Positions 55,366 to 64,000 of a DNA stretch of 64,000 bases are shown here, one piece after another. Source of the stretch: Bufo bufo (lineage: Eukaryota; Chordata; Amphibia; Anura; Bufonidae); NCBI RefSeq assembly GCF_905171765.1, contig NC_053392.1, forward strand, positions 38,701,114 through 38,765,113. Direction: 5' to 3'. The translations under genes and the position numbers were made by a program. How positions within the stretch are numbered: the first letter of the stretch is position 1; every line of letters starts with the position of its first letter. The notes below the pieces were generated by a model. It was not told the DNA's origin, ran no database searches, and saw only the letters and a program-made list of their open reading frames with translations.

Positions 55366-57101
55366 TTATAGAAAAGAACTCACTTCATAGTCTCGATTAA
55401 GACCTTTGGGTTCCAGAGTCTGCAGAGTGTGAATCCAGTAGCTTTCCCGTTTTTTTAACATTAATAACCTGTTGCCCCCTCTACGTGGTTGCTGTATCTG
55501 TTCAATGATTTGAAACCTTAATTGTGATATGTTGTGAGAACAGCTGTCAAAATGAAAGGGGACAGGCAATAGCAGATTTTTCTTCCGTATACTGGATTTA
55601 TGATTACTGAACCTATCTTTCATTCTGACAGATGTCTCACCCACATATATCAAACCGCAGGGGCATTTCAACAGGTAAACCACATAATTGCTATCACAAG
55701 TAAAAAATCCCGTAATCGGGAATTTTTTACCTGTGTGTGGATGGGAAAAGGTTTCACCTTTAATTACTGCTGAACAATGAACACACTGCAGACACGGGAA
55801 GGTGCCCTTCTTTGGAGTGGACAAAAAAAGTTGACGTGACATCTTACTGCCCCCTATATCAGCCTTAACAATTGTATCCCTAATATTTCTGGTTCGTTTG
55901 TAACAAATCATGGGTACATCTCTGAATTCCACAATCTCAGGGTAGGCTGTACGCACAATCCCCCAGTGTTTATTAATAATGTGTCGAAATTTATTAATCC
56001 ACGGATGATACTTAACAATAAATGGTAACCGTTTTGTATCGCTGTCAGGTCTTTTTTTATATACCTTGCCACTACATTTCTTTAACTCATCCTCCAATAA
56101 AGGTTTCGGATAACCCCTAGATGAAAATTTATCTGCCATCTCTTGCAATCTCGTTTTTTTTAAAACTTCATCTGACACAATTCTTTCTACACGCCTAAAT
56201 TGTGAGAGAGGCAGAGATTTTTTTACCGATGGTGAATGATTACTAGAGAAATGGAGCAGACTATTTTTATCCGTTTTTTTTATGTATAAATCAGTCTGTA
56301 TAAAATTGTCAGGGCCTTTTATTACCCAAGTGTCCAGAAAATTCATTTTGTTTAAATCACTTTGAACTGTGAAGGATAGTTCAGGCCATACATTGTTCAG
56401 ATGTGTAGTAAACAAATCCAATGATTCGATGTCGCCCCGCCATACGCAAAAAATATCGTCTATAAATCGACGCCAAAAATGCAAAATTGCGTATATAATA
56501 AATTGCTGTATACAAAATGTTGTTCAAACCAAGCCATATAGCTATTTGCGTATGGCGGTGCGGCATGCGAACCCATCGCAGTCCCCCGTTTTTGCTTGAA
56601 GAATGTGTCCTGGAATAGAAAATAGTTCTCCTCTAGAACTAACTGTAATAATTGGAGAAAAAACATTTTCTCTTGTGCACTATAATCCGAAAATTCCAGA
56701 ACCCATTCAACCGCAGTAAGGCCTTTCACATGTTCAATAGATGTATATAAACTCTTTACATCATATGTGACTAGAAGGTCTCCTGATTCTAAATGTATCT
56801 TCCTAATCTCGGACAAAAAATGGGTGGTATCCAATAAAAAAGAGGGAGTTTTTTTTATCAATGGAGTCAGAACTTTTTCAAGAAGCATTGCCGGTGCAGA
56901 CAATATTGAATCATTGGAGGCTACAATTGGCCGACCAGGTGGTGCTATCAAACATTTATGGATTTTTGGCAACGTATATAATACAGGGGTTACCGGATGT
57001 TGATTAATTAAAAATTGACATAATTTATCATCTATTAATCCTTTCTCATTGTGTCTATTCACAATTTCAGACAATTTACGCTTGATATCAAACACCGGAT
57101 C
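55366..57101 (-). pseudogene. PLE-2 reverse transcriptase and GIY-YIG endonuclease, C-terminal part
   Basis: Coding resumes left of the gypsy element. RT motifs: TLPKIHKCLIAPPGRPIVAS, SGDLLVTYDVKSLYTSI (first catalytic D), KRGTAMGSHAAPPYANSYM, then WRRFIDDIFCVW with the catalytic aspartates. One base is missing at about 56487-56492, just before RRFIDD. After it the frame is open through a linker (HWGIVRTAYPEIVEF, ICYKRTRNIRDTIVKAD), a Cys cluster (CLQCVHC), and the GIY-YIG nuclease VVYLLKCPCGLIYVGETS (about 55690-55635), ending SSFL at 55366. PLEs are telomerase-related retroelements that nick and prime at the target. Near-intact. Confidence 0.92.
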
Positions 57102-57592
57102 TGTCACGGAACCATGAACCAGACGTACAACAAGAGATAAGAGAAAATAGGAAGGCTTTATTGAAAATAAAGCTGTAAAGCAAAAGTCCAAACGGATGGT
57201 GAAACCGAGCAGAGTCTTTGCGAAGCCAGAGGTCAGGAACCAGAAGGGTAGTCAGACGAAGCCAGGATCAGGAACCAGCAGGGTAGTCAGACGAAGCCAG
57301 GATCAGGAACCAGCAGGGTAGTCAGACGAAGCCAGGATCAGGAACCAGCAGGGTAGTCAGACGAAGCCAGGATCAGGAACCAGAAGCAGCAGCAGTCTTA
57401 GAAGCATGTGAACACAAGAGGACCAAGCAAGGAACTGAAGCCACAGACCTCCTATATATATGAGCTAGGCATCCAGCTCCTCCCAGGGGAAGGAGGAGCC
57501 GCAGGGTGGAAGGCTACAAGAAACCCAGAAACCAAGATGGCCGCCAGCACATGTCAAACGAAGGAGAGCAGCAAGCAGGTAAGACCATGACA
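57102..57592 (-). mobile_element. Ty3/gypsy 3' LTR, 491 bp
   Basis: Plus-strand TGTCACGG...CATGACA, flanked by GGATC at 57097-57101. It matches the other LTR (61949-62439) at 489 of 491 positions by my reading. Confidence 0.97.
57241..57381. repeat. 35-bp tandem repeat in LTR, four units
   Basis: Units with AGCAGGGTAGTCAGACGAAG and CCAGGATCAGGAACC, inside U5/R of the LTR; the same array occurs in the other LTR at about 62088-62228. Confidence 0.93.
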
Positions 57593-57596
57593 GTAC

Positions 57597-57608
57597 CTCC
57601 CCCTCAAG
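57597..57608 (-). other. Ty3/gypsy polypurine tract
   Basis: Minus-strand TTGAGGGGGAGG, 4 nt before the 3' LTR; it overlaps the gag-pol stop codon at 57606-57604. Confidence 0.75.
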
Positions 57609-60600
57609 GGCCCCTCCTCCGCGGAGCACAAAACGGTTTCTGAGGGAAGCGTGCGTGGAAGGCTCGGAGCAAGGCAGGAGCATGGACATCTGCGGAGGGA
57701 ACCCAGGAACGCTCCTCTGGACCATAACCACGCCAATGGACCAAAAACTGCAACCGACCGCGGACCAGGCGTGAGTCCAGGATATTGCTCACCTCATATT
57801 CCTCACGATTGCCCACTTGGACCGGACGAGGCCGAGGAACCGAGGAAGTGAAACGATTACACACCAGTGGCTTCAACAGGGAGACATGAAACACGTTGGA
57901 GATCCGCATGCCAGGAGGAAGCGCAAGGGCATAGGCTACCGGGTTTATCCTGCGAAGCACTCGGAAGGGACCAACAAAGCGAGGCGCCAGCTTGGGAGTG
58001 GGCACTCGAAGGTTGAGGTTGCGGGTGGACAACCATACACGGTCTCCGACCTGGTAGGAAGGAGCAGGCGCTCGTCTGCGATCAGCCTGGAGTCTCTGGC
58101 GCTGCGCAGAGACCTCAAGGGACTTCTGGATCTGTACCCAAGAAGCACGTAGGACGGAAAGGTGATCCTCCACAGCCGGAATATCCTGGGGAGAGAATAC
58201 CTCCGGTAACACGGCAGGTTGGAACCCATAATTGGCCATGAAGGGAGACGTCCCAGAGGAAGAGTTCACCGCCGTGTTCCTGGCAAACTCAGCCCAAGGC
58301 AGGAGGTCAACCCAATTGTCTTGGTGATCGGAGACATAGCAACGAAGGAATTGCTCCAAGGCCTGATTGGATCGTTCTGCGGCCCCATTGGACTGAGGGT
58401 GGTAGGCCGAGGAGAAGGAGAGATGAATCCCCAACTGGGAGCAAAAGGCGCGCCAGAACCTGGACACAAACTGACTCCCCCGATCCGACACAATCTCCTT
58501 AGGCAAACCGTGCAACCGGAAGACCTCCCTGGCAAAAATCGTGGCCAACTCTTGTGCAGAGGGTAACTTCTTGAGAGGAACACAGTGGCACATTTTGGAA
58601 AACCGATCCACAATCATGAGAATGACCGTATGGCCTCGGGATGCAGGGAGGTCCACAATGAAATCCATCCCCAGGTGTGACCATGGGCGCTCCCCGATGG
58701 CTATGGGTTGCAGAAGGCCCAACGGAAGGTGCCGAGGGGACTTACTCTGGGCACAAACGGAGCATGCCGCTACATATGCGGCGATGTCGGAACGAAGGGA
58801 AGGCCACCAGAACAGACGTGAAACAGCCCAGGACAGCTGATTCTTTCCAGGATGCCCCGCGGTCTTGGAGTTATGGTAGGTTCGCAACAACCGAGTGCGC
58901 AACTCCTCAGGCACAAAACATCTGCCGTTGGGTCTCCCAGAGAGAGCACCAGATTGAGCCGCCAAAATCTGCTCACCCAGGGGAGAGGTCAGGCTGGTGC
59001 GAATGGCGGCCAGGATCTGATTCGGAGGTATGACCGAAGTCGGAATAGACTCCTCCCTGGACAGCTCGGAGTACTGCCGTGATAAGGCATCCGCCCTGAT
59101 GTTCTTGGAACCGGGTAGGTAGGAGACCACGTAATTAAAACGTGACAAGAACAGAGCCCATCTGGCCTGACGTAGTGTCAATCTCTTGGCCTCAGAAAGG
59201 TAGGTCAGATTCTTGTGGTCCGTCAGGATGAGAACCGGAACCACCGAACCCTCGAGCAAGTGCCTCCATTCTTTAAGGGCCTGCATGATGGCCAATAACT
59301 CCCTGTCACCAATCTGATAGTTGCACTCCGCGGAAGACAGTTTCCGGGAGTAAAACCCACAAGGAAGCAGAGGACCCTCTGGTGTTCTACGCTGAGACAG
59401 AAGGGCGCCTACTCCCGTCTCAGACGCGTCCACCTCGAGGACAAAGGGCAACCCAGGGTTGGGATGCGACAGAATCGGAGCCGACACAAAGGCGGACTTT
59501 AGGGCCTCAAAAGCTCGGATGGCCTCGAGCGGCCAGACCTGGGAATTACTGCCCTTCCTGGTCAGATCCGTGAGAGGCTTGGCCAGCATGGAAAAGTCCC
59601 TGATGAACTTCCGATAATAATTGGCGAAGCCCAAAAAGCGCTGCAGGGAACGAAGACCACTGGGCTGGGGCCACTGTAAGACAGCCGAAACCTTCTCAGG
59701 ATCCATGGAGAACCCCTCAGCGGAAATGATGTAACCTAAGAAGGTTACCTGGGATCGGTGAAATTCGCATTTCTCAAGCTTACCGAACAGCTTGTTCTCT
59801 CGTAACCGTTGCAACACTCGTCTGACATCCAGAATGTGGGCCTCCATGGATTCAGAATATACCAAGATGTCATCCAAATAGACTACCACACACTGCTGCA
59901 ACAGGTCACGGAAAACATTGTTGATGAATTCCTGAAAGACTGCGGGCGCATTGCACAACCCAAAGGGCATCACCAAGGATTCGTAATGACCGGTCCTGGT
60001 GTTAAACGCGGTCTTCCACTCATCGCCCGCCTTGATCCTTACCAGGTTATATGCCGCCCTCAGGTCGAGTTTGGTAAAGACCGTGGCCCCTTTAAGGCGA
60101 TCGAACAGCTCGGAAATCAAGGGTATCGGGTAAGCGTTCTTGATCGTGATGCGATTGAGACCCCTGTAATCGATGCAAGGCCTCAACTCACCGCCCTTCT
60201 TTTTCACAAAGAAAAATCCAGCCCCTGCCGGGGACGAAGATTTGCGAATGTGTCCGCGTGAAAGCGCCTCCCTCACGTACTCCTCCATGGCCTCATTCTC
60301 CGCTACCGACAGTGGATAGACTTTGCCACGAGGAGGAACGGCACCAGATTGTAACTCTATGGCACAATCGTATGGGCGGTGCGGAGGTAGGGCAACCGCG
60401 CGCACCTTATCGAATACATCCCGGTACTCCTCGTATTCAGGAGGCAACAGAGAGTCCGAGGAAGTACACAGCAACTTGACAGACCCATGGATGCAACTAG
60501 CCCCACACTGCGGTGACCACGAGAGGATCTCGACCGATCTCCAATCGAAAGTCGGATTATGCTTCTGGAGCCAGGGGTACCCCAAGACCACAGAGTAGTG

Positions 60601-61935
60601 TGGAGACGAAATAACCTGGAGGCAGACCGACTCTCTGTGAACGGCACCAATGGCTATCCCCACTGGAAGGGTCTCATGAGTCACGTGTGGCGGCAGAAGG
60701 GGTCTGCCGTCTATCGCCTCAAGAGCCAGTGGGGAACCTCGAGCCTGCAGAGGAATGGAATTGGCGGCAGCGAACACACTATCAATGAACAAACCACCAG
60801 CACCAGAGTCCACCAACGCCTGGGTCGTCACCGAGCCCCCGACCCAGGAGAGGACAACAGTGATCAGTGGTTTGTCAACACGGGAAACCGGGGATGAGGA
60901 GACTCCACCCAAGATCTGCCCCCGACAGGATTTCAGGGTACGAGCGTTTCCCGGACGGTTCGGACATGCCAACCGAAAATGCCCACCGAGACCACAGTAC
61001 ATGCATCGGCCCTCGCGTCTCCGGAGTGCCCTCTCCCCCTCGGACAGGCGAGCAAACCCCAGCTGCATGGGTTCACCCCCAGACAAGTCATCCCCAGGAG
61101 GCGTGGGAGGAGAGGGAGGCACGGGTGGGACAGCAAACGTAGGCACCAATCTGTTAGAAGACCTCCGCAGGTTCTCCTTAAAGGAAGGTCTCTCCCTGAG
61201 TCTGGTGTCAATCAAAATCAGGAAAGAAATAAGAGACTCGAGCTCAACTGGTAGGTCCTTAGCTGCAACCTCATCCTTCAAGGCATCCGAGAGACCATGA
61301 GAGAAAGCAGCGACCAGAGCCTCATTATTCCAGCCCACCTCTGCTGCCAGGGTACGAAACTCAATGGCGTATTCAGCTACGGATCGTGAACCCTGTCTGA
61401 TGGACATAAGGAGCTTCGCAGCAGAGGCAGCACGAGCCGGCACATCGAATACCTTCCGAAGAGAAGCAACAAAACCGGAAAACTCGGCAACCACCGGATT
61501 GTTGTTCTCCCATAAAGGGCTGGCCCAGGCCAAGGCCTTGTCCGAGAGCAGCGAGATCAAGAAGCCCACCTTTGATCTCTCAGTGGGAAAGGCATGTGGC
61601 AGCAACTCGAAATAAATGCCCACCTGGTTAAGGAAACCTCGGCACTGAGTTGGCTCTCCCCCAAAGCGCTGTGGAAGAGGGGCAGAACCGGTCATACCCC
61701 GAATCACCGCAGGCGCAACAACAGGTGTCGGGGTAGACTCTGGCGCAACAACCGGAGCGGCAGTAGGAGCGAGCCCAGGAGCGACAACCGACCCATCGGC
61801 AACGGGAGCGAAATGAGCCGTGCGTTCAAGCAGGGTTTGCAACGCCACAGCGAACCGACCCAACAGGTGATCCTGCTGATCAAGTCTGGCAACCAGCGTG
61901 GGTAGCGAGGATGGCCCTGTACCGTCAGAATTCAT
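57604..61935 (-). CDS. Ty3/gypsy chromovirus Gag-Pol polyprotein, intact, 1443 aa
   Basis: One open frame on the minus strand. Gag, with the conserved capsid region at about 85-230; CCHC knuckle CMYCGLGGHFRLAC (311-324); aspartic protease VDSGAGG (375-381); RT with TKLDLRAAYN (621-630) and VYLDDILVYS (685-694); RNase H starting at EVDASETGVGA (834-844); integrase H2C2 finger (H1021, H1028, C1058, C1061); catalytic D1091, D1151 and E1187 with 35 residues between the last two; a GPF-type segment at about 1320; and a chromodomain at 1379-1430 (YEVSNILDSR, FLVHWRGYGPEERSWVP). The chromodomain places it in the chromoviruses and would direct integration to modified chromatin. Gag and Pol share one frame with no stop. 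All catalytic residues are present; no frameshift. Confidence 0.97.
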   Translation of the reverse strand: MNSDGTGPSSLPTLVARLDQQDHLLGRFAVALQTLLERTAHFAPVADGSVVAPGLAPTAAPVVAPESTPTPVVAPAVIRGMTGSAPLPQRFGGEPTQCRGFLNQVGIYFELLPHAFPTERSKVGFLISLLSDKALAWASPLWENNNPVVAEFSGFVASLRKVFDVPARAASAAKLLMSIRQGSRSVAEYAIEFRTLAAEVGWNNEALVAAFSHGLSDALKDEVAAKDLPVELESLISFLILIDTRLRERPSFKENLRRSSNRLVPTFAVPPVPPSPPTPPGDDLSGGEPMQLGFARLSEGERALRRREGRCMYCGLGGHFRLACPNRPGNARTLKSCRGQILGGVSSSPVSRVDKPLITVVLSWVGGSVTTQALVDSGAGGLFIDSVFAAANSIPLQARGSPLALEAIDGRPLLPPHVTHETLPVGIAIGAVHRESVCLQVISSPHYSVVLGYPWLQKHNPTFDWRSVEILSWSPQCGASCIHGSVKLLCTSSDSLLPPEYEEYRDVFDKVRAVALPPHRPYDCAIELQSGAVPPRGKVYPLSVAENEAMEEYVREALSRGHIRKSSSPAGAGFFFVKKKGGELRPCIDYRGLNRITIKNAYPIPLISELFDRLKGATVFTKLDLRAAYNLVRIKAGDEWKTAFNTRTGHYESLVMPFGLCNAPAVFQEFINNVFRDLLQQCVVVYLDDILVYSESMEAHILDVRRVLQRLRENKLFGKLEKCEFHRSQVTFLGYIISAEGFSMDPEKVSAVLQWPQPSGLRSLQRFLGFANYYRKFIRDFSMLAKPLTDLTRKGSNSQVWPLEAIRAFEALKSAFVSAPILSHPNPGLPFVLEVDASETGVGALLSQRRTPEGPLLPCGFYSRKLSSAECNYQIGDRELLAIMQALKEWRHLLEGSVVPVLILTDHKNLTYLSEAKRLTLRQARWALFLSRFNYVVSYLPGSKNIRADALSRQYSELSREESIPTSVIPPNQILAAIRTSLTSPLGEQILAAQSGALSGRPNGRCFVPEELRTRLLRTYHNSKTAGHPGKNQLSWAVSRLFWWPSLRSDIAAYVAACSVCAQSKSPRHLPLGLLQPIAIGERPWSHLGMDFIVDLPASRGHTVILMIVDRFSKMCHCVPLKKLPSAQELATIFAREVFRLHGLPKEIVSDRGSQFVSRFWRAFCSQLGIHLSFSSAYHPQSNGAAERSNQALEQFLRCYVSDHQDNWVDLLPWAEFARNTAVNSSSGTSPFMANYGFQPAVLPEVFSPQDIPAVEDHLSVLRASWVQIQKSLEVSAQRQRLQADRRRAPAPSYQVGDRVWLSTRNLNLRVPTPKLAPRFVGPFRVLRRINPVAYALALPPGMRISNVFHVSLLKPLVCNRFTSSVPRPRPVQVGNREEYEVSNILDSRLVRGRLQFLVHWRGYGPEERSWVPSADVHAPALLRAFHARFPQKPFCAPRRRGP

Positions 61936-61936
61936 G

Positions 61937-61946
61937 GCTTGGTCCT
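61937..61946 (-). other. Candidate self-priming primer-binding site
   Basis: Minus-strand AGGACCAAGC, 2 nt inside the 5' LTR border and overlapping the region just before the ATG. It is the exact complement of GCTTGGTCCT at 62275-62266 in the LTR, about 25 nt after a TATA box, where the transcript should start. It does not begin TGG, so a tRNA primer is not evident. See findings. Confidence 0.7.
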
Positions 61947-61948
61947 AA

Positions 61949-62439
61949 TGTCACGGAACCATGAACCAGACGTACAACAAGAGATAAGAGAAAATAGGAA
62001 GGCTTTATTGAAAATAAAGCTGTAAAGCAAAAGTCCAAACGGATGGTGAAACCGAGCAGAGTCTTTGCGAAGCCAGAGGTCAGGAACCAGAAGGGTAGTC
62101 AGACGAAGCCAGGATCAGGAACCAGCAGGGTAGTCAGACGAAGCCAGGATCAGGAACCAGCAGGGTAGTCAGACGAAGCCAGGGTCAGGAACCAGCAGGG
62201 TAGTCAGATGAAGCCAGGATCAGGAACCAGAAGCAGCAGCAGTCTTAGAAGCATGTGAACACAAGAGGACCAAGCAAGGAACTGAAGCCACAGACCTCCT
62301 ATATATATGAGCTAGGCATCCAGCTCCTCCCAGGGGAAGGAGGAGCCGCAGGGTGGAAGGCTACAAGAAACCCAGAAACCAAGATGGCCGCCAGCACATG
62401 TCAAACGAAGGAGAGCAGCAAGCAGGTAAGACCATGACA
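61949..62439 (-). mobile_element. Ty3/gypsy 5' LTR, 491 bp
   Basis: Followed by the second GGATC (62440-62444). Differs from the 3' LTR at 62184 (G for A) and 62209 (T for C). Minus-strand features: TATATATA at 62307-62300, AATAAA at about 62008-62003. Confidence 0.97.
62300..62307 (-). promoter_or_regulatory. LTR TATA box
   Basis: Minus-strand TATATATA; the predicted start is 25-32 nt downstream, at about 62275. The same element occurs in the other LTR at about 57453-57460. Confidence 0.7.
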
Positions 62440-62444
62440 GGATC

Positions 62445-62990
62445 CCTGTCTAATGGATGATATGTATCACGGTCAGATAATTGTGATAAAATTTCAGACA
62501 CGTAATATTCCTTATCTAGCATTACCAAGGAGCCTCCTTTATCTGCAGGTTTGAAGATAACAGTTTTATCATCTAATATGGTATGTAATGCATTTCTTTC
62601 TTCCTTTGATAAATTTTGTGCGATGGCCAAACCCTCATGACGGAAAACAGAAATGATTGCATCAAAATCTCTTTGCACCAAAGATATGTAGGTCTCAGCA
62701 GGATGATGTATTTTTGGAGGCTGAAAACTACTCTTTAGTCTTAAGCCAAATTGATTCAAGTTTAAACCTGTTTGTGTAGGAATACTTGATGTGGAGACCG
62801 ACATATCTTTGCCTGCAAAATGAGCCTTTAAACGTATGCTCCTAAAGAAACGGCGACAGTCCATATCAAATTGAAAGCTATCGAATGGTTCAGTAGGACT
62901 AAATGAAAGACCTTTCTGTAGCAATTTTAACTGTGTAGGAGTTAAACTTTTGGATGATATATTATATAGCAAAGTCTCATTTATACCTGG
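62445..62990 (-). pseudogene. PLE-2 reverse transcriptase N-terminal part
   Basis: Reads NETLLYNISSKSLTPTQLKL and LLQKGLSFSPTE near the start, then IFKPADKGGSLVMLD and LSDRDTYHPLDRDP at the gypsy junction. These are the standard upstream motifs of PLE RT. On the left side of the gypsy element coding continues in frame with DPVFDIKRKL, so removing the insert and one GGATC rejoins it exactly. It overlaps the end of ORF1 in another frame; no ATG opens it, so it may be expressed as a fusion or by a frameshift. Confidence 0.88.
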
Positions 62991-63670
62991 GATCTCGTTG
63001 CCATCGGTGCTTGCGGCTCCCCTGTAGTGGCGTCCTGCTCTCCTGGTGTTCTTCCTCTTCGACGTCTTTGCCCTAAAAAAGACGCCGAGGGACGTTGATT
63101 GATGCTGTAATCGCTGCCAGATCCTGATGATTGGGACCCTCCACGGCGTGTAAAACGACGAACCAACGGATTAGCTGTGCCTGATGAGTCTTGCCATCTA
63201 TATACTCTATGATTTTGATAGTCCTCCAAATCTCTGGTATACTTCTTCCGTTTAGTGGCCTCAATGTCCTTTTGCAAATCGTTACAATTCTTCTCAATTT
63301 TTTGTTTTAAAGATGTAAGTTCCTCCAATGATAGAGCATCCTTTAATTGTTGCTCAATAGCACTTATCTGAATTTTGATTTCCACTATAGAGGTATTCAA
63401 ATGTTCAATGGTTAAAACCATCAGATCATACGAACATTTGTTCAATATATTAGCAAATTGTGTGCAATACTTTATATTATCACAGAAAAAGGTGGGTCTC
63501 AGATTTACCCTTAATCCTCGTGGGATCCTATGGTGTCTGCAATATTCGGCTAATGTAGCTGCATGCAACTCCCACGCTACCAGCCTCCTTGATTCCCTCT
63601 CCCACTCCTTACTGCGTGATTCAGTAGGCGGCGTCTTCAGGAACTCCGTGCTGGTGGTGACCTCAGACAC
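62981..63670 (-). CDS. PLE-2 upstream ORF (ORF1), 229 aa
   Basis: Open from MSEVTTSTEF to ATRSQV. Residues about 75-145 form a charged coiled-coil-like segment (EQQLKDALSLEELTSLKQKI), followed by an Arg/Ser/Gly-rich basic tail (RRFTRRGGSQSSGSGS; GQRRRRGRTPGE), a plausible nucleic-acid-binding region. I recognise no catalytic motif. It ends with TAA 10 bases into the RT frame. Upstream frames of this kind are present in some vertebrate PLEs; whether it is separate or the N-terminus of a single ORF with a one-base shift is unclear. Confidence 0.7.
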   Translation of the reverse strand: MSEVTTSTEFLKTPPTESRSKEWERESRRLVAWELHAATLAEYCRHHRIPRGLRVNLRPTFFCDNIKYCTQFANILNKCSYDLMVLTIEHLNTSIVEIKIQISAIEQQLKDALSLEELTSLKQKIEKNCNDLQKDIEATKRKKYTRDLEDYQNHRVYRWQDSSGTANPLVRRFTRRGGSQSSGSGSDYSINQRPSASFLGQRRRRGRTPGEQDATTGEPQAPMATRSQV

Positions 63671-63825
63671 AATCTCCCGTGCTCTCTCCTCGCTGTATGC
63701 AAATTACATTTGTACGAAGGTGCTCGCGCTGTGATTCAATCGGATACAAACATAAGGAAACAGCCGGCACTCCTCTCTTGCGTCGTGGTGCTCGCGTCTA
63801 AGGTATGAAAAAACCCACTTCAATA
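63671..63825 (-). other. PLE-2 5' leader
   Basis: Between the pseudo-LTR and ORF1; contains a second ACAGCCGGCACTCC phrase (about 63751), resembling the start of a pseudo-LTR. Confidence 0.45.
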
Positions 63826-64000
63826 TTCAGAAAAAGACCGGCACTCACTATTAGCGATTCAGTTGGCTTTATTCAAAGCTCAAAGCATTAAAGGAAGCGA
63901 CACGTGTTTCGGCTCAACACTGAGCCTTTGTCAAGCATAGTGAATTGAATTACAAGGAAATTTAAATACAGCGCCATATCCGGCGTTCAGACGCGGTGAC
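63826..64000 (-). mobile_element. PLE-2 5' pseudo-LTR (cut by the window edge)
   Basis: Direct repeat of 54782-54956 with the same hammerhead-like motif at 63897-63935. Continues past the window. Confidence 0.88.

Noticed and set aside
57102..57592. Two 60-codon identical frames in the LTRs (57408-57590, 62255-62437) as accessory genes
   Set aside because: Antisense to the LTR transcription unit, no motif, present only because the LTRs are identical.

Overview
The window is a block of eukaryotic intergenic DNA made almost wholly of transposable elements. I found no convincing host protein-coding gene, tRNA gene or CRISPR array. The element mix points to a vertebrate, most likely an anuran amphibian: hAT transposons with BED zinc fingers, Tc1/mariner elements, a PIF/Harbinger transposase, a TTAA-flanked T2/Kolobok-like MITE, DIRS retrotransposons, Penelope-like elements (PLEs), a Ty3/gypsy chromovirus and an endogenous retrovirus. 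The host assignment is inference from repeat families, not from a host gene.

Layout. 1-2830: 5' part of a DIRS element on the minus strand, internally deleted, with a 36-bp minisatellite in its leader. 2830-8560: Tc1-type MITE, foldback elements, (TATC)n and (TA)n microsatellites, low-complexity repeats. 8640-10170: hAT BED-finger fragment and a decayed PLE 3' half. 10338-19795: decayed hAT copies, two of them interrupted by Tc1/mariner elements (one decayed, one with an intact transposase), plus two 18S-rRNA-derived segments. 21511-23101: three MITEs with different target duplications. 23213-29438: a foldback, a nearly intact hAT transposase, a tandem array of U2-snRNA-like units and a hAT 3' fragment. 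29440-31080: Harbinger transposase split by a 245-bp PLE-like insert with a 70-bp target duplication. 31440-37010: two more hAT remnants. 37400-40280: MITEs and a solo LTR.

40279-64000 is one nested structure. A plus-strand DIRS element has its gag split by a 1.25-kb hAT-type MITE (8-bp duplication) and its reverse transcriptase split by a minus-strand endogenous retrovirus. The retrovirus gag is split by a minus-strand PLE. The PLE reverse transcriptase is split by a minus-strand Ty3/gypsy chromovirus (5-bp duplication GGATC). The chromovirus is intact: one 1443-codon gag-pol frame, two 491-bp LTRs differing at 2 positions, and a likely self-priming primer-binding site. The right-hand ends of the PLE, retrovirus and DIRS lie beyond the window.

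The genes therefore do not form a pathway. They are a stratified record of insertions, with the chromovirus (57102-62439) and the DD37E Tc1 element (17796-19358) the best candidates for recent activity.
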